This document shows, in pieces, positions 18,000-26,378 of a DNA stretch of 49,549 bases. The stretch is from NCBI GenBank assembly GCA_026195895.1, contig JAPHRO010000041.1:1-49549 (forward strand). Reading direction: 5' to 3'. This DNA comes from Gammaproteobacteria bacterium (lineage in GTDB: Bacteria; Pseudomonadota; Gammaproteobacteria; SZUA-229). Made by a program: the position numbers and the translations under genes. The notes beneath the pieces were generated by a model. It saw nothing but the letters and a program-made list of their open reading frames with translations. It was not told where the DNA came from and did not search any database. Position 1 is the first letter of the stretch; every line of letters starts with the position of its first letter.

Positions 18000-18859
18000 T
18001 TATTGATAACAATATAAGCCGGTGTGGTGAAAAGCTGTTTGTATTCGGACAATTTATCCCTGGCATCATCGCGAGTCAAAAATTGTCCAAACCGGACATT
18101 AAATTTAGTCGTGCCACTGGAGGTAAACTCGGAAGTATAGGCATCGAATCCACTGCCCTTAAGCTCGCTAACAAATTTCAAGGCATTATCTTTGCCGGAA
18201 AACATACCCACCTGTACAGAATAACTGGGGGCTGAAACAGACGTTTTCTGTGGCAGCGATTCTGGCGTGTTTTCCGTTTGTGGACTGCTTGCTTTAGCTA
18301 CTGACTGGACAGACTGTTTAACAACTTCAGCTTTGATGTCAGGCTTTTCGGCTGGTTTAACTATTGGTTTTACTGGTGGTTTTACTGGCGGCTTTGGCCT
18401 GGGCGTCGCCTTGACAGGTTCAGCTTTCGCAACAATTTTTTTAGCTTCCGGCTTGCTGACCGGTTTCTTCGCCCTGGCTACATTGGCCTGCTTTTTATCC
18501 GCAGGCTTTGCCTCCGCTGTTTTTTTATCTGCCTGCTTTTTTACCGGTTTTTTCTGCGCGCTATTCGCTGGTTTAGCGGGGGATTTTTCAGCAGTCAGCT
18601 GTTTTTCAGCTTTTTCCGATGCCGACCTGGCCGAGGTTTTATTGCTGTTGTCCTGAGCAGCTTTTTCCGGCGGGACTGCGACTGTCTGGTCAGCGGCAAT
18701 CGGCGGCATGCTATCGGTCTTTTCCGCTGTCAACGCCATGGCTGACTGGCTTTGTTGATAACCGAAAAAATACCCCAGCGTAAACGCAACAATGAGTCCC
18801 AGAAGAAATAGCAGTATCCATTGTTTTCGTTGCTGATGATCGATTACGTAGGGCGTCAT
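17996..18859 (-). CDS. SPOR-domain inner-membrane protein
   Basis: 287 aa bitopic protein: a short cytoplasmic start, one membrane helix (about 14-34, WILLFLLGLIVAFTLGYFFGY), then a long Lys/Ala/Pro-rich periplasmic linker (about 70-200). The linker has repeated KPAxK and PPVKPPVKP units. A C-terminal SPOR domain follows (about 210-287, YSVQVGMFSGKDNALKFV to VRFGQFLTRDDARDKL). SPOR domains bind denuded peptidoglycan glycan at the septum, so a role in division or wall remodelling is likely. ATG at 18859 has AAGG six bases upstream. First gene of a two-gene unit with the HAD phosphatase. Confidence 0.92.
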   Translation of the reverse strand: MTPYVIDHQQRKQWILLFLLGLIVAFTLGYFFGYQQSQSAMALTAEKTDSMPPIAADQTVAVPPEKAAQDNSNKTSARSASEKAEKQLTAEKSPAKPANSAQKKPVKKQADKKTAEAKPADKKQANVARAKKPVSKPEAKKIVAKAEPVKATPRPKPPVKPPVKPIVKPAEKPDIKAEVVKQSVQSVAKASSPQTENTPESLPQKTSVSAPSYSVQVGMFSGKDNALKFVSELKGSGFDAYTSEFTSSGTTKFNVRFGQFLTRDDARDKLSEYKQLFTTPAYIVINK

Positions 18860-18961
18860 TTGTGACCTTGTTTAAATCGGAGTTTAGGGCTTATCTTTTT
18901 TGCAGATTATTGTAGGCGGTGTACAGCGGAATGGGTAGAGAATCAGCCCACAAATATGGAA

Positions 18962-19558
18962 TTATTGACTCGCCGCAAGCATATCCAGCCAGTGGTTAAT
19001 CACATCAACTTCCCCATCTACAAGACTATCATCACCGTAAACATGGACTATGGAGGCAATGCCCTGCATCTGGATCAGCAAATGTGTGGCCAGCATTTCG
19101 GCATCCTGACCCGGCAGCAATAACTTGAACTGTTTTTTTAACCAGTTTTTGAATATGTCAAACTGTGTTTTGCTGATTTTTTTCAGCTTCGGCTGCACTT
19201 TTCCCAGCTCAGCATTGAGGCTTCCCATAGGACAGCCATATTTAGCTACATTGGCTTTCTCATTGACCACTATCTGGGTAAATCGCTTTATTCTTTCCTG
19301 TGGAGAATCCAGATCCGCGTCCCACTGCGCCAGCATGCGACTGGTCTGATCAAGGCGATATTCAATGACCGCCGCCAGAATTTCTTCTTTGGATTTAAAG
19401 TAATAATAAATATTGCCCCGCGGCACGCCCGATGCCCTGGCAATATCTGTAAACGACATTAAATTGAATCCTTTGTGATACAGAAGCTCATCGATGGACT
19501 CAATAATGTGCTGACGTTGTTGTGCTGTTTTCTCTCTGGCAACCATGGGCGCAACCAT
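18962..19558 (-). CDS. TetR/AcrR-family transcriptional regulator
   Basis: About 198 aa from ATG at 19558; an in-frame TTG (19582) and an ATG (19546) are alternatives and none has a strong ribosome site. The N-terminal helix-turn-helix is typical TetR: HIIESIDELLYHKGFNLMSFTDIARASGVPRGNIYYYFKSKEEIL, written here as two joined helices around residues 20-60. The C-terminal ligand domain contains YGCPMGSLNAELGK, common in a subgroup with a conserved Cys. The ligand is unknown. The adjacent inositol-phosphatase-family gene lies upstream on the same strand. An inverted repeat in the intervening DNA could be its operator. Confidence 0.9.
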   Translation of the reverse strand: MVAPMVAREKTAQQRQHIIESIDELLYHKGFNLMSFTDIARASGVPRGNIYYYFKSKEEILAAVIEYRLDQTSRMLAQWDADLDSPQERIKRFTQIVVNEKANVAKYGCPMGSLNAELGKVQPKLKKISKTQFDIFKNWLKKQFKLLLPGQDAEMLATHLLIQMQGIASIVHVYGDDSLVDGEVDVINHWLDMLAASQ

Positions 19559-19625
19559 ACCCGGCTTTGCGCCGTTAGACAATCGGTCGGGCCATACTCA
19601 TGGGCTTTTTTTGACGTTTGGCCAT

Positions 19626-19654
19626 TTTCTCAATATATAATATTACTTGAGAAA
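19626..19654. repeat. Inverted repeat upstream of the TetR gene
   Basis: Perfect 8-bp arms TTTCTCAA (19626-19633) and TTGAGAAA (19647-19654) around 13 AT-rich bp. The right arm overlaps the last codons of the inositol-phosphatase-family gene. It is placed like a TetR operator. No T run follows, so it is not a standard terminator. Confidence 0.45.
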
Positions 19655-20428
19655 GGCCTGGAGCTGGTTAAATAGTGTATCCGTCACCGCCGCCATCACC
19701 GACCGTGGCTGCAGAGACTGTACGAAAATATTTTCTCCCGAAAACGTTTTTACCTTGCCACCAGCTTCCTGAAGAATTAACTGGCCCGCACAATAATCCC
19801 ACAGCTTCTGCCCGCCATGCACATAGAGCTGGCTGCGATTAGCCGCGAGCCAGCACCAGTCCAGAGCCCCGGAACCAAAATTACGCTGCGAAGCATAAGG
19901 GTGCTCGGCTGCCAACCTGATGGCCATTTCTTTTGGCAAGCGTTTTAAATCAACCTGTGCAATACATTGTTTCAGTTCCATTTTTTGGGACCGGGATTTT
20001 AATATCTTGCCATTTAGCCAGGCGCCCTGCCCTTGCAACGCCGAAAAGCATTCCTTCCTCACCGGATCATAAATCAACCCCAAAACAACTTTGCCCCGTT
20101 GAATGAGCGCCAGTGATACAGAAAAAATGGGCACGCCCGAGGAAAAATTGGTGGTGCCATCCAGAGGATCCAGCACCCACAGACCCGATGCTGAAGATTC
20201 CAGTAGCAGTTGCTGCTGCGCGGGCTCCATTTCTTCGCCCAACAGCTCAAACTCAGGCCAGCGAGTCTTAAGCTCAGCAACAGTAGCTTGTTGCATAGCT
20301 AGATCAGCTTCAGTGACCAGGCTACCGTCTGACTTCAAATCATAGCCAACACGATTAAACCGCCCCATAATTTCCTGTTGTGCCAGTTCCGGAATGATTG
20401 CTTCCAGTTGCTTTAATATATTTTTCAT
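19643..20428 (-). CDS. Inositol monophosphatase-family phosphatase
   Basis: 261 aa from ATG at 20428 (MKNILKQLEAIIPEL); the frame stays open to a TTG at 20470, but the ATG gives the usual family length. Lithium-sensitive, Mg-dependent phosphatase signatures are present: LLGEEM near residue 71, DPLDGTTNF near 94 and the C-terminal LWDYCAGQLILQEAGG. DPLDGTTNF rather than DPLDGTKEF favours an inositol-phosphatase (SuhB/IMPase) type over CysQ. The natural substrate is unknown. It is upstream of and codirectional with the TetR gene. Confidence 0.9.
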   Translation of the reverse strand: MKNILKQLEAIIPELAQQEIMGRFNRVGYDLKSDGSLVTEADLAMQQATVAELKTRWPEFELLGEEMEPAQQQLLLESSASGLWVLDPLDGTTNFSSGVPIFSVSLALIQRGKVVLGLIYDPVRKECFSALQGQGAWLNGKILKSRSQKMELKQCIAQVDLKRLPKEMAIRLAAEHPYASQRNFGSGALDWCWLAANRSQLYVHGGQKLWDYCAGQLILQEAGGKVKTFSGENIFVQSLQPRSVMAAVTDTLFNQLQAFLK

Positions 20429-20470
20429 GGCCGCAATGATAAGTTCCTGACATCCATCTGGAAAGAACAA

Positions 20471-20763
20471 AAACGATTACCGACTCAATCCCCTGCCGTT
20501 ACTGATATTTAGCAGCCGATCTTTAGGCGTAGTATTTATTACAGGAGTATTGCTGAACCCATCCCGTAAGCCCCACAGGAAGATACTATGAGTACAGCCA
20601 GCCATGTACAATATTTGTCGCTCGAATAGACAAAAAACTGACTGGATACACAATCTGTTTCATAGCTGCCTGAATGCATGATGAGTGGCCGGATTACCGG
20701 ATCCCGGAGAAGAGGCCAAATCCTGTTTAAATGATATGTGAAGTTTTTGATGCCAGAAACAAA
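20471..20763. other. Intergenic region with a 13-codon reading frame
   Basis: No normal gene is visible. On the plus strand a short frame at 20588-20629 (MSTASHVQYLSLE) has an AGGAAG ribosome-like site seven bases before its ATG. It is too short to assign, and nothing downstream on the same strand would be controlled by it. It could be the truncated start of a lost gene or chance. Confidence 0.35.
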
Positions 20764-20797
20764 CAGGCCGAAGCATGAGCGCTCATGCTTCGGCCTG
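20764..20797 (-). terminator. 34-bp perfect palindrome, terminator of the sigma-54 activator gene
   Basis: Both 17-bp arms are perfectly complementary (CAGGCCGAAGCATGAGC and its complement), with a tight GCGC centre. On the minus strand it follows the activator stop by about 20 bp and is itself followed by TTTGTTT, consistent with intrinsic termination. Confidence 0.8.
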
Positions 20798-20818
20798 AAT
20801 AGCTAACAGTGAATTTGC

Positions 20819-21763
20819 TTAAATCGCGTGTTTCTTCAACCGATATAAAAATGCATCACGGCTAATACCTAGCAGGCGTGCAGCACGACTTTTATTGCCC
20901 TGGGTCATACCGAGTGCCTGACGAATCAGATCATTTTCAAGCTCGTCCAGATTAACACCCGATGAAGGCAACCTGAAATCACCCTGAGCAGTCTGATTCT
21001 GCTGCGTATGTTCAACCGGCAAATTTGTCACTTCAATTTTCTGTCCTGGCAGCAACACGACCAGACGTTCGCATAAATTACGTAACTCGCGGATATTGCC
21101 GGGCCATGAGTAATTCTGTAGATACTTTAGTGCGGATGCGCTAAATGTTGGTTGCGCCAGATTATGTTGACGGGAAATCGATGTCATAAAATGGTTAGCG
21201 AGTAATTTGATGTCCGAACCTCGCGTTTTCAGTGGCGGCAACTCAAGCGGAACAATCTTCAAACGATAATACAGATCATCTCGGAATCGCCCTTCTTTTA
21301 CATTCTGTTGCAGATCCCGGTTGGTCGCCGCGATCAGGCGTACATCAATTTTGCGCGGTAACGCGTCACCAACCCGCTGGCATTCACCGTACTCAATAAA
21401 TCGCAGCAGCTTGGCCTGCACCGATACGGGCAATTCGCCAATTTCATCCAGGAACAGGGTGCCACCTTCGGCCTGACGAATATAACCGGGTTGATCAGTA
21501 ACAGCGCCGGTAAAGGCGCCTTTCACATGACCAAATAATTCTGATTCAACCAGCTGTTCAGGCAGGGCTGCACAGTTTATGGTTATAAAGGGCTTATCTG
21601 CACGTTGGCTGGAACGATGAACTTCCTGGGCCAGCACTTCCTTGCCCGTACCCGTATCACCTTCAATCAGCACGGTAACATCAGTTGCGGCGACAATCTG
21701 CGCCGAACGCATCACGGCCTGAAATTCAACGGATTCCCCAATAAGTGTTTGAACGTCACTCAT
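20819..21763 (-). CDS. Sigma-54-dependent activator without receiver domain
   Basis: 314 aa consisting only of the AAA+ domain and a Fis-type helix-turn-helix, like PspF in architecture. Visible are Walker [10 protein letters not shown] (near 35), the sigma-54-contacting GAFTGA (near 85), Walker [14 protein letters not shown] (near 100), the sensor region [10 protein letters not shown] and [12 protein letters not shown]. The C-terminal DNA-binding helices end [23 protein letters not shown]. No N-terminal receiver or ligand domain is present, so activity would need a partner protein or be constitutive. ATG at 21763 has AGG seven bases upstream. It lies 24 bp downstream of the SafE-like gene, probably in one operon. 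Confidence 0.93.
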   Translation of the reverse strand: MSDVQTLIGESVEFQAVMRSAQIVAATDVTVLIEGDTGTGKEVLAQEVHRSSQRADKPFITINCAALPEQLVESELFGHVKGAFTGAVTDQPGYIRQAEGGTLFLDEIGELPVSVQAKLLRFIEYGECQRVGDALPRKIDVRLIAATNRDLQQNVKEGRFRDDLYYRLKIVPLELPPLKTRGSDIKLLANHFMTSISRQHNLAQPTFSASALKYLQNYSWPGNIRELRNLCERLVVLLPGQKIEVTNLPVEHTQQNQTAQGDFRLPSSGVNLDELENDLIRQALGMTQGNKSRAARLLGISRDAFLYRLKKHAI

Positions 21764-21787
21764 AGCTAAAACCTTTATTTTTCATAA

Positions 21788-22495
21788 TTAATGCTGCTGG
21801 TGATTAAGGCCATCACCAACGCCTATCAACAAACTTGCCAGTGCACTCAGTATGATAATTACACCGATAACCTGCCTGGCTTTCTGCGAACTGGCCAGCC
21901 GTCTCACCCAGGTGGTCATTATACCAGCCGATAACATGGTTGGCAGTGTTCCCAGCCCAAAAGCGAGCATCATATTGGCACCCTGGATGGCTGATCCTGC
22001 GGTTACAGTCATTAGAAGCACCACATATACCAGCCCGCATGGCAACCAGCCCCAGGCCATACCATAAAACAAAGCCCGCGCGGGTGTATTGATCGGCATC
22101 ATTTTTCGTGCAATTGGCTCAACATACCGCCACACCGGCTTTCCGATTCGCTCAACCTGTGCCATTTGGGGAAACCAGCCAGCCAGATAAAAACCGATGG
22201 CCACCATAAAAATCACCCCGAAATAGCGCAGAATTTCATGGGCATTTTCCAGTCCCACCGCCTTCAGGATCTCCACGCCAAAAGCACCGGCAATTAACCC
22301 CGCCGCCATATAGCTGACAATGCGGCCAATATTAAACAGGCTGACAAAACTGACCAGATATACGCGATTGTTACGTACCTCAGCGGGCAGACTCAGACTC
22401 AGGGCCCCCATAATACCACCACACATACCGAGACAATGCAGCGTACTGACAAGTCCTACGAGAAAAGCCTGGCTAATAGTTAGGGGAGTATCCAC
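21788..22495 (-). CDS. TauE/SafE-like membrane protein, putative copper or heavy-metal related
   Basis: 235 aa polytopic membrane protein of the sulfite exporter TauE/SafE-like group, with about six hydrophobic segments. The N-terminal LVSTLHCLGMCGG near residues 15-28 and GWLPCGLVYVVLL near 150 carry conserved His/Cys residues in membrane segments. This is the hallmark of the branch often found near cytochrome cbb3 oxidase or copper genes. No oxidase genes are in the window, so the role is open. It starts with GTG at 22495 without a clear ribosome site. Operon with the sigma-54 activator downstream. Confidence 0.85.
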   Translation of the reverse strand: MDTPLTISQAFLVGLVSTLHCLGMCGGIMGALSLSLPAEVRNNRVYLVSFVSLFNIGRIVSYMAAGLIAGAFGVEILKAVGLENAHEILRYFGVIFMVAIGFYLAGWFPQMAQVERIGKPVWRYVEPIARKMMPINTPARALFYGMAWGWLPCGLVYVVLLMTVTAGSAIQGANMMLAFGLGTLPTMLSAGIMTTWVRRLASSQKARQVIGVIIILSALASLLIGVGDGLNHQQH

Positions 22496-22576
22496 AATAT
22501 GCGCGTATGTTAAAAAGCAGGTATTCTATTATTTAACCAGACAACTGTATTGATTTATTTCATCAAGGAGACAGTT

Positions 22577-23623
22577 ATCGCCAAAATACTGGTAACAGGT
22601 GCCACCGGTTTTGTCGGCAGCCATATTCTTGAAAGTCTGATGGCTATTGAACATACCGGTGTGGAAATCGTCGCCGCCTGTCGTCGTCCAGAAAAACTGC
22701 TAACCGCTTATAAAGGTGAAATCCGTGTTGGTGACTTACGTGATGCAGACTACCTGGACCGGCTGCTGGCTGGTGTTGATATAGTATGCCATGCCGCCGG
22801 ATGGAGCAGTTTTCTTAGCGATGGACAAGCCTCTCGTGAGCAATACCTTGAACCCACCCTGGAACTTATAAATCATGCCGTTGAATGGCGAGTCTCCCGT
22901 TTCGTCAACCTGAGCAGCATTGCCGCAGCAGGCTTAAAACATCGCAATAATGCGGATTGCCGGGGACAGCCTCGTCGCTACTGGCCTATGATTAACTGCA
23001 TGATTGCCGTAGAAGATTATTTGCGCGCACAGACAACCCGTAACAGTCATCTAAATTGCAGTGTGGTAAATCTACGCTGTGGGATTTATAGCGGCACAAG
23101 ATTAGGCACCACCAGCCCCCTTCCTCTTTTATTCTCACGTATTGATTCACCGCTACTACCCTGTACCGGCGGTCGATATGGCTACCTTCCTCTGGTTGAC
23201 GGCAGGGATATAGGCCAGGCCTTTGTGCGCGCTGCACTGGCCCCTTTAGACACTAGCTACACTTCGCTAAATATAGTCGGCCCTGATACGCCATCCCAGA
23301 AGCAGGTGATGGATTTCCTCGGTCGCCAGTCGAAACAATCGGCTTACCGGCTACCGCTGCCTGCCATTTTCACCCAAATAACGACGCTGGCAATTGAGCA
23401 TGTCAGCCATAACCCAGGACAAAAACTGTTTACCAGAAGCCTTAACAGCATCCTCACTAATCCCTTGATTTATAATGATAAAGCAATCTCAGCACTGGGT
23501 TATGACCCTGAAATAAGCTGGCAGGCTTCGTTACAGTCATTTCTTGATCACAGCCAAAAGACATCGGCCCAGCCCGAATTACAGCAGGCAGTTACGCCGC
23601 TGAATTCATATTTAGGTCAATAG
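22577..23623 (+). CDS. Extended SDR-like NAD(P)-binding protein with altered active site, probable AUC start
   Basis: About 348 aa. The N-terminus is a clear Rossmann motif, ILVTGATGFVGSHIL, followed by VGDLRDADYLDRLLAGVDIVCHAAG, as in extended SDR epimerase/dehydrogenases. The place where the family has YxxxK reads M-INC-M just before IAVEDYLRA, so both catalytic residues appear replaced. The start is odd: GGAG at 22567-22570 lies six bases before ATC (22577), exactly where the family's Met is expected. The only other in-frame start nearby is TTG at 22550, with no ribosome site. Function may be binding rather than oxidoreduction. Divergent from the SafE-like gene. Confidence 0.8.
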   Translation: MAKILVTGATGFVGSHILESLMAIEHTGVEIVAACRRPEKLLTAYKGEIRVGDLRDADYLDRLLAGVDIVCHAAGWSSFLSDGQASREQYLEPTLELINHAVEWRVSRFVNLSSIAAAGLKHRNNADCRGQPRRYWPMINCMIAVEDYLRAQTTRNSHLNCSVVNLRCGIYSGTRLGTTSPLPLLFSRIDSPLLPCTGGRYGYLPLVDGRDIGQAFVRAALAPLDTSYTSLNIVGPDTPSQKQVMDFLGRQSKQSAYRLPLPAIFTQITTLAIEHVSHNPGQKLFTRSLNSILTNPLIYNDKAISALGYDPEISWQASLQSFLDHSQKTSAQPELQQAVTPLNSYLGQ

Positions 23624-23650
23624 TTCATCCAGATATTCTTATAAACTTTA

Positions 23651-23679
23651 TTGACTTATTTTAGTCAGACGTTTATCTT
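23651..23679 (+). promoter_or_regulatory. Sigma-70-type promoter of the DsrE-like gene
   Basis: TTGACT (23651-23656), a 17-bp spacer and TATCTT (23674-23679). It lies about 97 bp before the chosen start, leaving an untranslated leader of roughly 90 nt with a small GGCG/CGCC hairpin. Confidence 0.6.
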
Positions 23680-23775
23680 ATTTTTTAAGGCGCTTGCAAA
23701 TTAAACGCCTTTAGAGAACAGGTGAAGCTTTTCTTAACCATATACTCAGTCAATTGCAGACTGGAGGAGCCGGAA

Positions 23776-24408
23776 ATGACAGCCGTATCCACTTTACAGG
23801 AACAGCAGGCAATCAGCGACCCATCCACATTTAGCAAAGAAGATTTAAACAAATGGTTTGATCAACGATTTGAGGAAAAACAAAAAGAACTAGCGGCCAA
23901 TCACACGCCAGCCATGAGCATCATTGCCACCAGGGGGTCGATGGACTGGGCATATCCACCGTTTATTCTGGCTTCAACAGCCGCGGCCCTTGGCTGGGAT
24001 GTTTCAATATTCTTTACCTTTTATGGATTGGGTTTACTGAAAAAAGATATGAATCTGAAAGTCAGCCCGCTGGGCAATCCGGCCATGCCGATGAAAATGC
24101 CGATGGGACCCAAATGGTTGCAGGATATGAATATGAATATTCCCAATGTCCTGATGGGCAATATGCCGGGTTTTGAATCCTTGGCCACAGCCATGATGAA
24201 AAAAACAACGCAGAACAAAGGTATAGCAAGTCCCGAAGAATTGAGGACGCTGTGTATCGAAGCAGATGTCAAACTCATTGCCTGCCAGATGACAGTTGAT
24301 ATGTTCGGTTCTAATCAGGACGAGTTTATTGATGAAGTCGAAGAATGGGTCGGTGCCGCAAGTTTTTTACCCACGGCGCAAAAGTCCGATATCTGTTTAT
24401 TCATCTAG
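23776..24408 (+). CDS. DsrE/DsrF-like (DsrE2-type) protein
   Basis: 210 aa from ATG at 23776, which has GGAGGAG just upstream; an upstream in-frame ATG at 23722 lacks a site. The N-terminal 50 residues are hydrophilic and helical. The DsrE2-type core follows: SIIATRGSMDWAYPPFILASTAAALGWDVSIFFTF spans about 62-98, with a possible membrane-associated helix. Then comes a Met/Pro/Gly-rich insert (PMKMPMGPKW) and ELRTLCIEADVKLIACQMTVDMFG with two Cys, the second being the usual persulfide-carrying position. Such proteins act in sulfur-transfer relays with TusA and rhodanese; none of those partners is in the window. Confidence 0.88.
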   Translation: MTAVSTLQEQQAISDPSTFSKEDLNKWFDQRFEEKQKELAANHTPAMSIIATRGSMDWAYPPFILASTAAALGWDVSIFFTFYGLGLLKKDMNLKVSPLGNPAMPMKMPMGPKWLQDMNMNIPNVLMGNMPGFESLATAMMKKTTQNKGIASPEELRTLCIEADVKLIACQMTVDMFGSNQDEFIDEVEEWVGAASFLPTAQKSDICLFI

Positions 24409-24436
24409 TTTTATGCAGGTTGACTTACCAGCAATT

Positions 24437-24469
24437 CCACATCCGTGATCGCCCCTGATCCGGATGTGG
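24437..24469 (+). terminator. Stem-loop after the DsrE-like gene
   Basis: Perfect 9-bp stem CCACATCCG/CGGATGTGG with a 15-nt loop, 29 bp after the DsrE-like stop. Only a weak T-rich tail (CTGCTTAATT) follows. Probable terminator or 3' stabilising hairpin. Confidence 0.5.
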
Positions 24470-24480
24470 CTGCTTAATTC

Positions 24481-24506
24481 GCCTGATAATCTGGCAGTGA
24501 TCAGGC
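24481..24506 (-). terminator. Stem-loop after the REC-GGDEF-EAL gene
   Basis: Perfect 7-bp stem GCCTGAT/ATCAGGC with a 12-nt loop, about 35 bp downstream of the minus-strand stop at 24541. On the minus strand it is followed by GAATTAAGC, not a T run, so terminator status is uncertain. Confidence 0.35.
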
Positions 24507-24540
24507 AAACAATCAAATCATGCGGCGTAAGGATGCGAAG

Positions 24541-26262
24541 CTATCTTAGAATGGTACGTTCAAACTCAAGTGCCGATACAGGCTTACTCCAGTAATAGCC
24601 CTGACCATGTAAACAGCCGATGTCTTTCAGAAACATAATCTGCTGTTCGGTTTCTACACCCTCGGCAATAAGCGATAAACCCAGGGCCTCAGCTAAACCG
24701 GTAATGGCTTTTACTATTGCAGTATCTTCCTTGTCATCGGGTATATCTCTGACAAAGCTTCGATCAATTTTGACAGTATCGATGGGAAAATCTTTTAGAT
24801 AAGACATCGAAGCATAACCGGTACCGAAATCATCCAGTGCAATCAATAATCCCATATCATGCAATTCATTGATTATTCCCCTGGCCTTGCGTTGATTGCT
24901 TATCAACGTGCTTTCGGTTAATTCGATTTCTATTTCTGCTGGATTCAGTCCGGTTTCCTGTAGCACCTGCTGGAATAATCCCGTTATGTCCTGTTCATGA
25001 AACTGCCTGGCCGATACATTAATTGAAATATTATTAAGCACATAACCCGCCTGTTTCCAAAGACTATATTGTGCACACGCGGTTTTAATCACCCACTCTC
25101 CGAGCGGAACGATCAGCCCCGTTTCTTCAGCTAGCGGGATGAATTCATCCGGTGAAACAATTCCCTTCTCGGGATGATCCCATCGAACCAGCGCTTCCAT
25201 GCCACAGCATTTACCTCTTTTAAAATCATATTTTGGCTGATAAAAAATTACAAAATCCTGACTTTCAACAGCGTTGCGCAAACTGTTTTCCAGCTCCAGT
25301 CGTCGCATTGCTATTTCACTCATTTCAGCAGTATAAAACTGAAAAGTATTACGCCCTAAATCTTTCGCTCTATACATCGCGGTATCGGCATTTTTCAGCA
25401 AATTCCCAAAAGATATACCGTCATCCGGGTACATCGATATGCCAATACTGGCACCTATATGCACTTCCCTGCCACTAATCTCTATGGGTTCAGATATTTT
25501 TTCCAGCAAATTTTTAACCACCAGTATAACCGCTTCTGGCTCACTCAGATTCTCCAGCACAACTGTGAATTCATCACCGCCCAGGCGTGCGATGGTATCG
25601 GACATTCGAAGAGTTTCACGTAAACGCTGAGTAATACTGATGAGTAATTTGTCACCGGCTTCATGCCCCATCGAATCATTAATGACTTTAAAATTATCAA
25701 TATCAATAAACAACAGCGCAAAATTTTCCTGGTTACGCATTGCGCGACTAATAGCCTGATCCATGCGATCCATAAACAGCATACGATTGGGCAACCCGGT
25801 GAGTGTATCGTGATAGGCAAGATGCTCAATTTTACGTTCCGCATTAGCAGCAAACAGCAAGCGCTTAACTCGCTGTTTTAATACGGACCAGTTCACGGGT
25901 TTGGTAATGTAGTCACAGGCGCCAACATTAAATGCCTGTTCTACAGATAAATCATCATCAAGAGAGGTAATTATAAGAACGGGTATATTGTAATGATCTT
26001 CCATGCCTTTGAGTTCTGAGGTGGCACGAAAACCATCCATTTGTGGCATAACCGCATCCATCAAGATTAAATCAGGATGTTGTCGCACTGTCGCCTGAAT
26101 CGCTTCCAGACCATTGGCAACCTCAATCACATGATAGCCTTCCTGCTCCATCGCATGGCGTAACACCAGACGAATAGCAGGATCATCATCAGCAATAAGG
26201 ATAACCGGGATATGGGGGTGCTCTAAATCCATCCCTGGACCGTACCGCGTTGAATCTACCAT
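24541..26262 (-). CDS. Response regulator with GGDEF and EAL domains
   Basis: 573 aa: receiver domain (about 16-135; acidic pocket ADDDP, phospho-Asp in LILMDAVMPQMDG, conserved Lys in YITKPVNW), GGDEF domain (about 150-310; RLGGDEFTVVLEN intact) and EAL domain (about 325-570; MEALVRW, ELTESTLI, ALDDFGTGYAS, KIDRSFV, AEGVET all present). Both catalytic signatures look intact, so it could make or break c-di-GMP under phosphorylation control. A partner kinase is not adjacent. The start is ATG 26262 or ATG 26232 (MDLEHPHIPVIL); neither has a good ribosome site. Single gene downstream of pepN, same strand. Confidence 0.95.
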   Translation of the reverse strand: MVDSTRYGPGMDLEHPHIPVILIADDDPAIRLVLRHAMEQEGYHVIEVANGLEAIQATVRQHPDLILMDAVMPQMDGFRATSELKGMEDHYNIPVLIITSLDDDLSVEQAFNVGACDYITKPVNWSVLKQRVKRLLFAANAERKIEHLAYHDTLTGLPNRMLFMDRMDQAISRAMRNQENFALLFIDIDNFKVINDSMGHEAGDKLLISITQRLRETLRMSDTIARLGGDEFTVVLENLSEPEAVILVVKNLLEKISEPIEISGREVHIGASIGISMYPDDGISFGNLLKNADTAMYRAKDLGRNTFQFYTAEMSEIAMRRLELENSLRNAVESQDFVIFYQPKYDFKRGKCCGMEALVRWDHPEKGIVSPDEFIPLAEETGLIVPLGEWVIKTACAQYSLWKQAGYVLNNISINVSARQFHEQDITGLFQQVLQETGLNPAEIEIELTESTLISNQRKARGIINELHDMGLLIALDDFGTGYASMSYLKDFPIDTVKIDRSFVRDIPDDKEDTAIVKAITGLAEALGLSLIAEGVETEQQIMFLKDIGCLHGQGYYWSKPVSALEFERTILR

Positions 26263-26378
26263 TTATTATTTTTATGCTTTTAAGTCATTAATGTTAAAAA
26301 GCAAGTGTAGCTTCTTTTTTTTTCTTGTACAGTAAATGCATGATTTTTTAGGAGAATTTATATTCCCCTCTGGATTAT

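Noticed and set aside
18267-18656. Hydrophobic 129-codon plus-strand frame
   Set aside because: Complement of the Lys/Ala/Pro-rich SPOR-protein linker; apparent membrane character is an artefact of codon complement.
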